A stretch of DNA of 64,000 nt from Acidobacteriota bacterium (GTDB lineage: Bacteria; Acidobacteriota; Thermoanaerobaculia; Multivoradales; JAHZIX01). The translations under genes were made by a program, and so were the position numbers. Location of the stretch: contig JAXHTF010000007.1 in NCBI GenBank assembly GCA_034211275.1, positions 1-64,000 on the forward strand. The letters are read 5' to 3'. Of this stretch, positions 1 through 9,159 are shown one piece after another. The notes beneath the pieces were generated by a model. It worked only from the letters and a program-made list of their open reading frames with translations. It made no database searches and was not told where the DNA came from. Numbering within the stretch: position 1 is the first letter of the stretch; every line of letters begins with the position of its first letter.

Positions 1-72
1 CTACGCAGTCAGCTAACCTCACCGGGAGTGAGGTTGGGCGATAAGCGGAACTGAAGCGGAAGTGTCTCCTGT

Positions 73-732
73 TCAGTAGTTTACGCCGATTCGAATGGGT
101 TCCTTATGCAACTGGCGGGTGGACCACTCCTGAGAGCCGAGGAAGGGCGAGGAGGGATCGCGGCCGTCGATGAGCACCAGGATGCGCCGGTTGAGCGAGC
201 TATTGAAGCCACGGGCGTTGAAGTTGAAGTCGTAGACGCCGCTCTGGGTAGCCTCGGCGCCGGGGGAGTTCTCCAGCAACTTGGGCAGCTGACCGTGGGC
301 CGCCTCCCGCTGAATGGTCTCCTGGGGAATGGTGGTCACCGCCGCCGGCGCCTCGACGATGCGCTCGGCGCGCCGGGAGGCGGAGTAGACGGTGATGGTC
401 TCCAGGAAGCTGATGGACCAATCCACCTCTTCGTCGAGGGTGGTGGTTGCCCCGGCGTCCACCTTGACGTCAGGTTTCACCATGGAGTCCTCACCGAGGG
501 TAAAGGTCACCGTGTAGGTCCCGGCAGCCACGCGATCAAAGGAAAACGCTCCTTGTTGATCGGTGAGCTCCACCCGTCCCAGCTCATCGATGACCACGGT
601 AACTCCCCCGACCCCTTTGCCGTCCGCCTTCGCCACTCGCCCGTCCAATCTGCCAAAGCCTTGAGCGAGCAAAGCGGGTGCGGAGATCAGCAGAGCGAGG
701 AACGCTACCGCCAAGAATCGTTGGTTTCGCAT
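73..732 (-). pseudogene. TonB-dependent receptor, N-terminal fragment
   Basis: The start at 732 has a GGAGG ribosome site 7 bases upstream and begins with a signal peptide (MRNQRFLAVAFLALLISAPALL). A carboxypeptidase-regulatory-like beta-sandwich follows (about residues 25-95), then the start of a TonB plug domain (ITVYSASRR, then the conserved VLIDGRD). Right after QEWS, where the plug should continue toward a VVRGPGS-type motif, the protein turns into unrelated residues and stops at about 219 residues, against 650 or more for a receptor. The plug is therefore cut and the barrel is missing. The foreign sequence begins near base 120, so either an insertion or a rearrangement lies at the left edge of the window. 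It could once have been a siderophore, cobalamin or glycan receptor; the substrate cannot be told. Confidence 0.75.
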
Positions 733-996
733 AGTGCCTCCATACAATGGGTTTGCATACCGGCCCCCGCGGTCAGGGCCACCAAAGTCGCCGCGTGATG
801 TCATAGCCCAGAAATGTGCCCCAGAGCTTAGCTTTCGAGAACTCACAAGTCCAGTCTGCACTTACTCTGTCCGACGAGAAATCCTGCGGTGGACGGAGAA
901 GGCCGACTCATACTTGCCATGGTCCAGGGCTTATGAGACTTTTGACGACTCAGCCCCCGAGCAGAAGGGCTTTCTCAGCAACCAGAGGCAGCAGAC

Positions 997-2355
997 ATGG
1001 AGCGCAAGAGATACGTGGTGATGGGGGCCGGCCAGGTGGGCTTCCAGCTCGCCCAATCCCTGTCCCAGGAAGGCCACAACGTCTCGGTCATCGAGCTCGA
1101 CTCCGAAACCTGCGATCGGGTGGAGGAGAACCTGGACGTGCGGGTGGTGCCCGGCAACGGCGCCGAGGTCCAGGTGCTGGAGGCCGCGGAGGTGGAGCAC
1201 TGCGACCTCTTCATGGCGGTGTCCTCCCGGGAGGAAGCCAATCTCGCCGCCTCCCTGCTGGCCAAGCGCCTGGGCGCCAAGCGCTGCGCCACCCGGGTGG
1301 AGACCGCCGCCCACGAGGTCGGCCACCGCAAGCTCTATGAAGATGTCTTCGACATCGACCTGCTGCTCTCGACCCAGCTGCTGGCCACCACCCGCATCCT
1401 CAACCGCGTCCGCGGTCACAGCACCATGGCGGTGGAGTATTTCGCCGGCGGCAAGGTGCAGCTGCGCAAGATCAGCCTGGACGAGAACTCCGCCCTGACT
1501 CAGAAGCCGCTCAAGGAGGTGGAGCTACCGGAGGCGAGCCTGGTAGTGGCCCTGTACCGCGGTGACGAGCTGATCATCCCCTCCGGCGACGACCGTGCCC
1601 AACCCGGGGACAAGGCCCTCATCGTCGGCGAGACGGAAACCATCTCCCGCTTTGAGCGCATGGTCACAGCCCAGCCGGAGAGGATCGGCAGCGTGGTCCT
1701 CGCCGGCGGCAGCCCCATCAGCGTGCTGGTGGCCCAATCCCTCAGCGTCCTCAACGTCGACCTGCGAATCATCGAGAAGGACCGCAAGCGGGCGCAGGAG
1801 CTGGCGGCTCAGTTCCCCAAGATCGAGGTGCTCCAGGGAGACGCCACGGATCTCGCCCTGCTCAAGGCGGAGCGCATCGACCGGGCGCAATTCTTCGTCG
1901 CCCTCTCGGGTCACGACGAGACCAACCTGATGGCCAATTTGCTGGCCCAGGAGCTGGGCATTCCTCAGGTCATCGCCTTGGTGCATCGGGCGGAAACCTC
2001 CCACCTTTGGCGGCGCCTGGGCTTGCTCAAAGTCCTCTCTCCCCGAGCCCTGGCCAACGAGCGCATCCACGAGTACATCGACAACGATTACAACCCCAAT
2101 CTGGTCTCGTTGCGCCGCGGCGCAGCCCAGGTGGTGGAACGGCGACTGCACCCGGCGAGCCCGGCGGCGGGGGTGACACTGGCGGAGATCAGCCCGCCTC
2201 GAGGGCTCATCGTCGGCGCCGTGGTGCGCGGCACCAAAGTCTTCGTACCCCACGGCAAGGACCGGCTGGAGGTCGGGGACACGGTGATCCTCTTCGTCCG
2301 CAAGGAAGAGCTGGGGACGGTGCAGCTGCTCTTCCCGGGCCGCGACCAGCGTTGA
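997..2355 (+). CDS. trkA: Trk potassium uptake regulatory protein TrkA
   Basis: Cytoplasmic NAD-binding gating subunit of a Trk/Ktr potassium channel. It has the two-fold TrkA layout: Rossmann RCK_N at residues 5-125 (VVMGAGQVGFQLA, a GxGxxG-type motif), RCK_C at about 140-225, a second RCK_N at about 232-350 (VVLAGGSPIS) and a second RCK_C to the end (VGDTVILFV). The length of 452 residues is normal for the family. The membrane partner trkH follows 48 bases downstream on the same strand, so the two should be co-transcribed. An AGAGG site lies upstream of the chosen ATG. Confidence 0.93.
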   Translation: MERKRYVVMGAGQVGFQLAQSLSQEGHNVSVIELDSETCDRVEENLDVRVVPGNGAEVQVLEAAEVEHCDLFMAVSSREEANLAASLLAKRLGAKRCATRVETAAHEVGHRKLYEDVFDIDLLLSTQLLATTRILNRVRGHSTMAVEYFAGGKVQLRKISLDENSALTQKPLKEVELPEASLVVALYRGDELIIPSGDDRAQPGDKALIVGETETISRFERMVTAQPERIGSVVLAGGSPISVLVAQSLSVLNVDLRIIEKDRKRAQELAAQFPKIEVLQGDATDLALLKAERIDRAQFFVALSGHDETNLMANLLAQELGIPQVIALVHRAETSHLWRRLGLLKVLSPRALANERIHEYIDNDYNPNLVSLRRGAAQVVERRLHPASPAAGVTLAEISPPRGLIVGAVVRGTKVFVPHGKDRLEVGDTVILFVRKEELGTVQLLFPGRDQR

Positions 2356-2389
2356 GCTCCGCTTGAGATTCGCCCACGAAGACCCGCCC

Positions 2390-2407
2390 ATGAAGATCCG
2401 CCCATGA
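2390..2407 (+). other. Duplicated trkH start: five-codon mini-ORF overlapping trkH
   Basis: The 14-base unit CCCATGAAGATYCG occurs twice in tandem just before and over the trkH start. The first copy opens a reading frame MKIRP ending in TGA at 2405-2407, which overlaps the real ATG at 2404 as ATGA. The true trkH protein also begins MKIRP, so the mini-ORF is a frame-shifted echo of the start. It could act as a translational coupling leader or simply be a slippage duplication. Confidence 0.6.
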
Positions 2408-3855
2408 AGATTCGTCCAGTGCTGCGCTTCCTCGGTCGCCTGCTCTTGGTGTTGGCGGTGGCGGAGCTGCTTCCCCTGCTGTGCAGCCTGCTCTACGGCG
2501 AGTACCAGAGCGCCATGGCCTTCCTGCTGTCGATGCTGGTCACGGCGCTGACGGCGGGCTTGCTGGCCTTTCTGGGCCGCGGCGCCGGCGAGCTCTACCG
2601 CCGCGAGGGGGTGCTCATCGTGGTCGGTGGCTGGGTGGTGGCGTCGGCCCTGGGGGCCCTGCCCTACATGCTCTCAGCAGCCATTCCGTCGCCGGTGGAC
2701 GCCCTCTTCGAATCCGCTTCCGGCTTCACCACCACCGGCGCCACGGTGCTCACGGACATCGCCAGCCAGGACCGCGGCATCCTCTTTTGGCGCAGCTTCA
2801 CCCAATGGCTCGGCGGGATGGGCATCATCGTCCTCTTCCTGGCCTTGCTGCCGGAGCTCGGCCCCGGCGCGCGCTTCCTCTACAAGCTGGAGGTACCGGG
2901 ACCGACGGCGGAGGCCCTTTCCCCGCGCATCCGCGACACCGCCGCCGTGCTCTGGCGCATCTATCTGGTCTTCACTCTCGCCGAGACACTGCTCCTGTGG
3001 CTCGCCGGCCTGAGCCTCTACGACGCCCTCACCCACACCTTCTCGACCCTCTCCACCGGCGGCTTCTCGCCGCTCAACGAATCCGTCGCCGGCTATTGGG
3101 ACCGGCCCTGGGTGGTGATCATCATCATCGTCTTCATGGTGGCCGCCGGCGCCAATTTCTCACTCTACTTCGGGCTCACCCGCGGCGCCGGCTGGAGCCT
3201 GCTGCGGGATGCGGAGCTACGCCTCTATCTGCTCATCCTCGCCGGCGCCTCGGTGCTCATCACGTGGAATATCCTCGCCTCCGGAGCCTCCGAAGACGTC
3301 CCCGGCACCGCCCTCCACGCGGCCTTCCAGGTCGCGTCCATCACCACCACCACCGGCTTCGCCACCGCCGATTTCGAGCAATGGCCTCATCTCTCGCGCA
3401 TGCTGCTGGTGGTGCTGATGTTCGTCGGCGGCTGTGCCGGCTCCACCTCCGGCTCGATGAAGGTGATGCGCATGGTCATCGGCCTCAAATCCGCCATGCG
3501 GGAGGTGCGCTACATGTTCAGCCCCAACACCGTGGTAGCGGTCTTCGTCGGCGGAAAGGCGGTACCGGACCCGGTGGTGCGCAGCGTCGCCGGCTTCTTC
3601 ATCCTCTTTCTCTCCGCCTGGGGTCTGGGCAGCCTGCTGCTCACCTTTGACGGCCACAGCCCCCTCACCGCCGCCACCGCCGCCATCGCCACCCTGGGCA
3701 ACGTGGGTCCCGGACTGGAGCGGGTCGGGCCGGTGGAGAATTTCGCCTTTTTCAGCGGCTGGGCCAAGCTGCTGATGGTGCTGCTGATGTGGATCGGACG
3801 GCTGGAGGTCTACGCCATCGCAGCACTGTTCAACCTGCGCTTCTGGCGTGGGTGA
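2404..3855 (+). CDS. trkH: Trk/Ktr potassium transporter membrane subunit TrkH
   Basis: Integral inner-membrane potassium pore of 483 residues with the four pore-loop repeats of the family. The selectivity-filter segments are visible in order: SGFTTTGATVL (about 107), FSTLSTGGFSPL (about 215), ASITTTTGFATAD (about 312) and IATLGNVGPGLE (about 430). Each keeps the key glycine after a Thr/Ser/Asn run. It sits directly behind trkA, its gating partner. It could be called KtrB or TrkG; the subfamily is not decided here. Confidence 0.93.
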   Translation: MKIRPVLRFLGRLLLVLAVAELLPLLCSLLYGEYQSAMAFLLSMLVTALTAGLLAFLGRGAGELYRREGVLIVVGGWVVASALGALPYMLSAAIPSPVDALFESASGFTTTGATVLTDIASQDRGILFWRSFTQWLGGMGIIVLFLALLPELGPGARFLYKLEVPGPTAEALSPRIRDTAAVLWRIYLVFTLAETLLLWLAGLSLYDALTHTFSTLSTGGFSPLNESVAGYWDRPWVVIIIIVFMVAAGANFSLYFGLTRGAGWSLLRDAELRLYLLILAGASVLITWNILASGASEDVPGTALHAAFQVASITTTTGFATADFEQWPHLSRMLLVVLMFVGGCAGSTSGSMKVMRMVIGLKSAMREVRYMFSPNTVVAVFVGGKAVPDPVVRSVAGFFILFLSAWGLGSLLLTFDGHSPLTAATAAIATLGNVGPGLERVGPVENFAFFSGWAKLLMVLLMWIGRLEVYAIAALFNLRFWRG

Positions 3856-3858
3856 GGC

Positions 3859-5121
3859 CTACCGCCCCTCCACCGACCCCGCCTCCTCAGAAAGCTCCTC
3901 CACCAACGCCCGGGCCAAGTGCCGGTATTGCTCTTCCGTGTTGTAGAGCTGGGCCGAGATGCGCACCAGGCGGTGCGGCGGTGCCGGCCAGGGCACGATG
4001 GGCACCTCGATGTGGTGCTCCTGTAGGAGCTTTTGCTGCAGCGCACTGGTGTAGAGGGCACCGGCAGAAGCTTCCTCCTGGGGCCGATCCGGCAGCGGCA
4101 CCGCCGCCAGCGACCCGATCATGGACTCCGGGCTTGGCTCTCCGACCTCCAGGGCGGCGCACAGATGACGACGAGCGGCGAGAGCCAGCTCGCGGTTGCG
4201 CCGCCGCACCTCGGGCCAGCCCCCGGGCACCAGCGCCGCCACCGTCTCCAGGGCCTTGGGCACGCAGAGGAAAGCCGTCGGATCGTCGGTGCCGGTCCAG
4301 TCGAAAGCGTCGTGGAAACGGCTGCGGCCCGCTCGCCGGACGTTGGCGCCGTGGCTGATGGAGAGCGGCTCGATGCCATCTTGGCGATCCCGGCGCACGT
4401 GCAGGAACGCCGCCCCCTTGGGCGCGCACGGCCATTTGTGGCAATTGCCGGTGTAGTAGGCGGCCCCGAGGGCGTCGAGATCTAGATCGAGCATGCCCGG
4501 AGCGTGGGCTCCGTCCACCAACGTGTCGATGCCCCGGGCGTCGAGGGCCCGCACCAGCTGCTCGAGGGGAAAGACCAGGCCCGTGGGGCTGGTGATGTGG
4601 TCCAGCAACACCAGGCGAGTCCGCTCGGTCACCGCGCCCAGCACTGTATCGACCACTTGCTGGGGATCTTCGAGGGGAAACGGCACCGTCGCCACCCTCA
4701 CCCGCGCCCCCGCGCCCCGGGCGACAAACTCCAGAGCGTTGCGGCAAGCGTTGTAGGCGTGGTCGGTGGTGAGCAGCTCGTCGCCGGCCTCCCAGGTGGG
4801 CTCAGAAGCGGAGGCGGCGAGCAGCGAACGCAGCACCGTGTTGACCCCGGCAGTGGCATTGGGCACTACCACCAAGTCCTCCGGGTCGGCGCCCAGGAAG
4901 TCCGCCAGCCGCTCTCGGGCAGCGTCGAGGCGGTCCGGGAGGCGGCGCACGAAGAACTCCACCGGCTGCTCTTCGAGCTCCGCCCGCAGTTGCTGCTGAA
5001 GATCCAACACCGGCCGCGGGCAGGCGCCGAAGGAGCCGTGGTTGAGGAAGCTCAGCCCCGGCTGGAGGGTCCAGTTCCCCGCCAGCTCAGAACCCGCCAG
5101 CTCAGGATCCGGACTGCTCAC
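3859..5121 (-). CDS. Aminotransferase class V (isopenicillin-N-epimerase-like)
   Basis: PLP-dependent fold-type I enzyme of 420 residues. The CefD-like opening FLNHGSFGACP, the cofactor-phosphate region (VPNATAGVNTVLRS), the aspartate of the VDGAHAPG motif and the internal-aldimine lysine in NCHKWPCAPKG are all visible. Proteins of this type act as epimerases, cysteine desulfurases or ergothioneine-type C-S lyases, and the substrate cannot be assigned here. Translation starts at a GTG that overlaps the stop of the upstream membrane-protein gene (GTGA), so the two are translationally coupled. A short in-frame repeat (ELAGSELAG) lies at the N-terminus. Converges with trkH, 3 bases apart. Confidence 0.8.
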   Translation of the reverse strand: MSSPDPELAGSELAGNWTLQPGLSFLNHGSFGACPRPVLDLQQQLRAELEEQPVEFFVRRLPDRLDAARERLADFLGADPEDLVVVPNATAGVNTVLRSLLAASASEPTWEAGDELLTTDHAYNACRNALEFVARGAGARVRVATVPFPLEDPQQVVDTVLGAVTERTRLVLLDHITSPTGLVFPLEQLVRALDARGIDTLVDGAHAPGMLDLDLDALGAAYYTGNCHKWPCAPKGAAFLHVRRDRQDGIEPLSISHGANVRRAGRSRFHDAFDWTGTDDPTAFLCVPKALETVAALVPGGWPEVRRRNRELALAARRHLCAALEVGEPSPESMIGSLAAVPLPDRPQEEASAGALYTSALQQKLLQEHHIEVPIVPWPAPPHRLVRISAQLYNTEEQYRHLARALVEELSEEAGSVEGR

Positions 5122-5957
5122 CGCTCCTCGTCTTCTGTAGTTGGACCGGCCGAAGGCTCATCGTGCTCAGGCTTTGCAACGACCGCCGACGGCGGCACGG
5201 CGGCCTTGGCACCGCGAGGCTTGCGTGGGGGCGGCTGGGGCTCGGGCCGCGCGGGCTCTCCCGCGGCCAGCCGAGAGAGCTCCTGATACGCCGCGATGGC
5301 CAACAGCGCTTGCAGGGTCGCCACCAGCACAGCTCCCAAGGTGGCCAGCAGCGCCGGCAGCCCCGCCCATTGGATGCCGATGCCCAGCAGTCGCTCCACC
5401 ACCGTGAGCATCAGCACCAGAATGAACAGGGGCAACTTGTGGCCGTCGGTGAGGCGAACGCTGGTGCGCAGCGCCTCGCTGACGGAGAGCCGCTGGAGGA
5501 CCTGCGCCGGCAGGGCGACGAAGAAGGCGCTCATCACCACCCAGCCGGGGATCAGGAAGAAGCCAAAGCCGAAGGCGGTGAGCACGGCCACCACCACAGC
5601 GGTGCCGAAAGCCGCCGGAAGCACGCTCCACAGCCGGCCTCCACCAGCTTCGGACTCTTCCCGCAGCACAATGCGCCAGGTCAGCACCGCGGTTTGGATC
5701 TGGGTCAGCAGAACCGCCGCCGCCAGCGTCAGCAGAAAACCAAAGAAGGTGCCGGTGCCGACATCCGCGGCGGCCCCGCCGACCGGGCCTTCCGGCCCCG
5801 CAGCTCCACCGCCGAAGCCCAGTCCGGGGGCGACCACCGCCAGCACCAGACGCGGGGACCAGACGAGCAGGGACAGGCCCAAGATCACCGGAAAGTCGTC
5901 GCCGAGCATCTCGATGGCCCGACTGAGAAAGGTTCCGCTCTCGATTTTGCGTGCCAT
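5118..5957 (-). CDS. Multi-pass membrane protein of unknown function
   Basis: 279 residues with about six hydrophobic segments (for example 25-45, 72-95, 115-150, 180-200 and 210-235) and a hydrophilic Pro/Arg/Glu tail of about 45 residues. The arrangement recalls glycerophosphodiester-phosphodiesterase membrane-domain proteins, which is a weak resemblance. The stop overlaps the start of the aminotransferase gene, which suggests a shared operon. No catalytic motif is visible. Confidence 0.65.
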   Translation of the reverse strand: MARKIESGTFLSRAIEMLGDDFPVILGLSLLVWSPRLVLAVVAPGLGFGGGAAGPEGPVGGAAADVGTGTFFGFLLTLAAAVLLTQIQTAVLTWRIVLREESEAGGGRLWSVLPAAFGTAVVVAVLTAFGFGFFLIPGWVVMSAFFVALPAQVLQRLSVSEALRTSVRLTDGHKLPLFILVLMLTVVERLLGIGIQWAGLPALLATLGAVLVATLQALLAIAAYQELSRLAAGEPARPEPQPPPRKPRGAKAAVPPSAVVAKPEHDEPSAGPTTEDEER

Positions 5958-6013
5958 GGAGTGCGCTCGCTAAGGGATGAAGAAGTGGGTGAGCCGCTTG
6001 GAGGGAGAGCCGC

Positions 6014-7846
6014 TCAGGCAAAGAGCTGCGGCGGCTTCGCCGGGGCGCTGTCGCCGGCGCCGGTGACCGTATCACCGTCGACGGTGCGGAAGCGACCACG
6101 CCCGAGGTGCAACAAGCAACGGTTGCGCCCGTGGTCCTTGGCCTCGTAGAGCGCCTCGTCCGCCAGCTCCACGAGATCCTCCGGCGTCTTGGCGTGGAGG
6201 TCCGGAAAGACCGCGATGCCGAGGCTGATGGTCAAAGGCAGCCGCTCCCCCTCCCACACTACCTCCAGAGCTTCGACCTGGCGCCGGATGCTCTCCGCCA
6301 GCTGTAGGGCCTCGTCGCCGTCGGTGTATTCCAGCAGCAGGGTGAACTCCTCGCCGCCGTAGCGCGCCGCCAGCTGCCCCTCTCCCACCGCTTCCTTGAG
6401 CAGGGCGGCAGTGGCGATGAGGGCCTGGTCACCGGCGGCATGGCCGTAGGTGTCGTTGATGGACTTGAAATGGTCGAGGTCACACATCACCACCGCCATG
6501 GTGGAGCCCTCCTGGAGGCAACGGCGGTGGGACTTGAGCAGGCGATCCTCCAGGACCCGCCGCACCGCCAGCCCGGTGAGGGGATCCTCCTTGGCCTCGC
6601 GGTCGAGCACCGCTCGCTGGAGGGACGCCACCATCTGGGGCAGGAGAGTGTCGAGGAGGGTGACGGAATCGTTCTCCAGCTGCCGCGGGTCACACCACAG
6701 GGTCAGGCGGCCCAGGAGCTGGTCCTCGGTCTCCAGCGAGCGCTCCAGACGCCGCCAGGCGGCACGTTTGTGGATCCCCGGTAGCGGCGGCGGCACCGGC
6801 GGTGGTTCCGGCTGCCCTTCGTAGAGCCGCCGATCCGGCCCCGCCCACCAGCTGCTGTACTGGCTGTCTCGCTGCAGCAGCTCGAATTGGAACCACTGGA
6901 AGTGGATGACGTTGGTGCACTCGATACGGATGCGCTCCGCCACCGACACCAGGCCCTGCTCGCGGCCGTCACCGGCGATACGGCGGCTGGCGCGGCTGAG
7001 GCGTTCCAGGTCACCGATGCGCTGCTCCGAAATCCCGTGGCGCAGAGCGTGACGAGCGATCTCCAGGGAGAGCAGGGCAAAGGCTCCTAGCAGCCAGGCC
7101 GCCACCGGCCAGCCGATGGACTGGACCACCAGCGCCAGCGCCACCCCCGCCGCCCACGCCGGCAGATCGAAGAGCTGGGGTTTGAGCAGCGCTCCCCAAG
7201 GAACCGGCTGGTGAGGCCGGCGAAGCTTCTTGTCCGCGGCCTGCACCGCCAGCAACGCCAAGCCGTAGACCGCCCCGGCCACCACCAGCCGGCGCAAGGG
7301 ATTCGCCCCTTCCGCGCCCCCGGGCGCTTCCAGAGCATTGGGCAGCGCCAAGGCGCCGGCCACCGCCGCGAAGAGCACCGCCAGCACCAGCGCCCCGGCA
7401 TTCTCCAGGGAGCGCACCAGGCGACGACGTTCGGGACCGATGATGGGCGAGTGCTTGCGCAGCTTGCGGCGAATCAGATCCGCCAGCAGCGCCGCCGCCG
7501 CCACCATCGCTCCCGCCCCCGCTCCCCCCAGTTCCAGCAGCGCCGCCGGAACCACCAAGGCCCCCAATCCCAGGGAAGAGCTGGAGAACGGGCGGTGCAG
7601 CAGACAGACGAGGCAGGCCAGGGTGAGAAGGAGCCAGTCGGACCAGCCGATGACCTCTTGAGAAGCCACGAAGCCCGGGATGAGCGAACCCCAGCGGGCC
7701 AGGAGCAGCAACGCCAGCACCGCACCGCCCACCGGCACCAGGGTCGCCACCAGCTCCCGCTGGCCGCCGCGGGGGGATCGGGGCCGCCGGCGCACCGGCA
7801 CCGCTTCGCGCTCGCGGGGGGCCGGAGCTGGAGTCGCTTGGTTCAT
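6014..7846 (-). CDS. Membrane-bound diguanylate cyclase (GGDEF domain)
   Basis: 610-residue protein making cyclic-di-GMP from two GTP. Residues about 30-275 hold six to eight hydrophobic segments, then a linker region of about 150 residues that could be a GAF-like sensor, then a C-terminal GGDEF domain (about 420-580). The active-site motif is RYGGEEF, preceded by CDLDHFKSINDTYGHAAGD. An RxxD-type inhibitory site is not obvious. No EAL domain is attached and no c-di-GMP effector is seen nearby. Confidence 0.88.
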   Translation of the reverse strand: MNQATPAPAPREREAVPVRRRPRSPRGGQRELVATLVPVGGAVLALLLLARWGSLIPGFVASQEVIGWSDWLLLTLACLVCLLHRPFSSSSLGLGALVVPAALLELGGAGAGAMVAAAALLADLIRRKLRKHSPIIGPERRRLVRSLENAGALVLAVLFAAVAGALALPNALEAPGGAEGANPLRRLVVAGAVYGLALLAVQAADKKLRRPHQPVPWGALLKPQLFDLPAWAAGVALALVVQSIGWPVAAWLLGAFALLSLEIARHALRHGISEQRIGDLERLSRASRRIAGDGREQGLVSVAERIRIECTNVIHFQWFQFELLQRDSQYSSWWAGPDRRLYEGQPEPPPVPPPLPGIHKRAAWRRLERSLETEDQLLGRLTLWCDPRQLENDSVTLLDTLLPQMVASLQRAVLDREAKEDPLTGLAVRRVLEDRLLKSHRRCLQEGSTMAVVMCDLDHFKSINDTYGHAAGDQALIATAALLKEAVGEGQLAARYGGEEFTLLLEYTDGDEALQLAESIRRQVEALEVVWEGERLPLTISLGIAVFPDLHAKTPEDLVELADEALYEAKDHGRNRCLLHLGRGRFRTVDGDTVTGAGDSAPAKPPQLFA

Positions 7847-7979
7847 CGGCGTCAGTGATCTTGGTTCGTGGTCGCAGGCACGAGGAGCTCATGGCGTACG
7901 GGGCGGGCTTCGATCGCACCGCGGCGAGGCAGCTGCTCGCGGCGGTGCCGTGGGAAGCTCGATAAGACCGTAGAGGCCC

Positions 7980-8897
7980 ATGGGAGAGGTCGGGGGTATT
8001 ATGCCATCGACCGCTCCATCGGACGGCCCTCCAGCGATTCTTTTCATGCCCAACTCAAGCTCCAAGCCGCAACCCCAGCGACCCGCTCAGGGCAGTCTTC
8101 GCCCCAGGATAGACAAGCACCGGCGGGAGGACCCGCCGCCGGAGCTGATGGACGGCGACGACCTGACGCTGGAGGAAAGCGAGCAAGCCCTCGCCGACCT
8201 GGCACGGGTCAACCGCCGGCTGCTGGGCTACGGCCCCGTGATTCGGACTCTGCTCCCGCGGTTGCGGGAAACCTGGCGACGGCGCAGCGAAACGTCCGGG
8301 GAGGGCACCGCAGCTCCCATCCGCCTCCTCGACGTCGGCACCGGCAGCGGCGACGTAGTCCAGGTCCTCGCCGACAAGGCGCGCGCCGCAGGGATGAACG
8401 TACAGGTCATAGGCCTCGACTCCAAGCTCCGCCATCTGCTGGCCGGACGCCGGGCTCATCCCGAGCAACCCCATCGCCGGCACTTCCGAGTGGTGGCCTC
8501 CGCCGACGCCCTACCCTTCGCCGACGGGTCCGTGGACTGGTCCCTCTCGACTCTCTTCTTCCACCATTTTGGCTCCGCCACCAACCGCCGCATCCTGGAC
8601 GAGATGCGCCGCGTCGCCCGCACCGGCGCCGCGGTGGTGGACCTGCGGGCCTCCCGATGGCTACGCCGCCTCATCGGCATCGGCCTGCGCCTCGGGGGCG
8701 CCGGCCCCGTCGCCACCACCGACGGCCACCTCTCCGCCGCCAGCGCTTGGAGCCCGGAGCAGGTGCGCGCTCTCATCGAGGATTCAGAGCCCCTCGTCGA
8801 GCTCCGCCATCGGTTTCCGTTCCGCTTCAGCCTGATCCTGCGGCCAGGGAGCAGCGCTCAAGAACTGCCCAGCGCCTCCGACGACGCCGGATCTTGA
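7980..8897 (+). CDS. Class I SAM-dependent methyltransferase
   Basis: SAM-binding motif I is clear (LLDVGTGSGDVVQVLA, about residue 115), followed by an acidic motif (VIGLDSK), the motif-IV region (ASADALPFADGSVDW) and post-IV FFHHF, as in UbiE-like methyltransferases. The substrate is unknown. The start is uncertain: ATG 7980, 8001 or 8046 are all possible and the first 45 residues look non-conserved. Divergently transcribed from the GGDEF gene, with tRNA-Gln 36 bases downstream. Confidence 0.75.
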   Translation: MGEVGGIMPSTAPSDGPPAILFMPNSSSKPQPQRPAQGSLRPRIDKHRREDPPPELMDGDDLTLEESEQALADLARVNRRLLGYGPVIRTLLPRLRETWRRRSETSGEGTAAPIRLLDVGTGSGDVVQVLADKARAAGMNVQVIGLDSKLRHLLAGRRAHPEQPHRRHFRVVASADALPFADGSVDWSLSTLFFHHFGSATNRRILDEMRRVARTGAAVVDLRASRWLRRLIGIGLRLGGAGPVATTDGHLSAASAWSPEQVRALIEDSEPLVELRHRFPFRFSLILRPGSSAQELPSASDDAGS

Positions 8898-8933
8898 CGT
8901 CTCCCAGCCCGTTTTGTAACCTTGGCGACCGAT

Positions 8934-9007
8934 TGGGACGTCGTTCAATGGTAGGACATGCGGCTCTGGACCGTAGAATCGGGGTTCGAATCCCTGCGTC
9001 CCAACCA
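8934..9007 (+). tRNA. tRNA-Gln (anticodon CTG)
   Basis: Cloverleaf with acceptor stem TGGGACG/CGTCCCA, D-arm, anticodon loop CTCTGGA (anticodon CTG, reading CAG), T-arm GGGTTCGAATCCC, discriminator A and an encoded CCA at 9005-9007. Acceptor, anticodon and T stems pair fully by eye. Confidence 0.95.
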
Positions 9008-9159
9008 ATCCCCCTCCCTCGCTTCGCGTCACCGCCTGATACTTTCTGAGTGATCGCACCTTCTTTCGGTGCACGGTCCTGGCAGAAAGAGCTTTCGCCC
9101 AAAGACCACCCCGGTTGGGACCACCCGATCCACGCCCCTTCTCTTGAGGATCTGCGATA

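Noticed and set aside
15-35. Hairpin AACCTCAC/GTGAGGTT as a terminator.
   Set aside because: Stem of only 8 bp, no T-run, and no gene end beside it.
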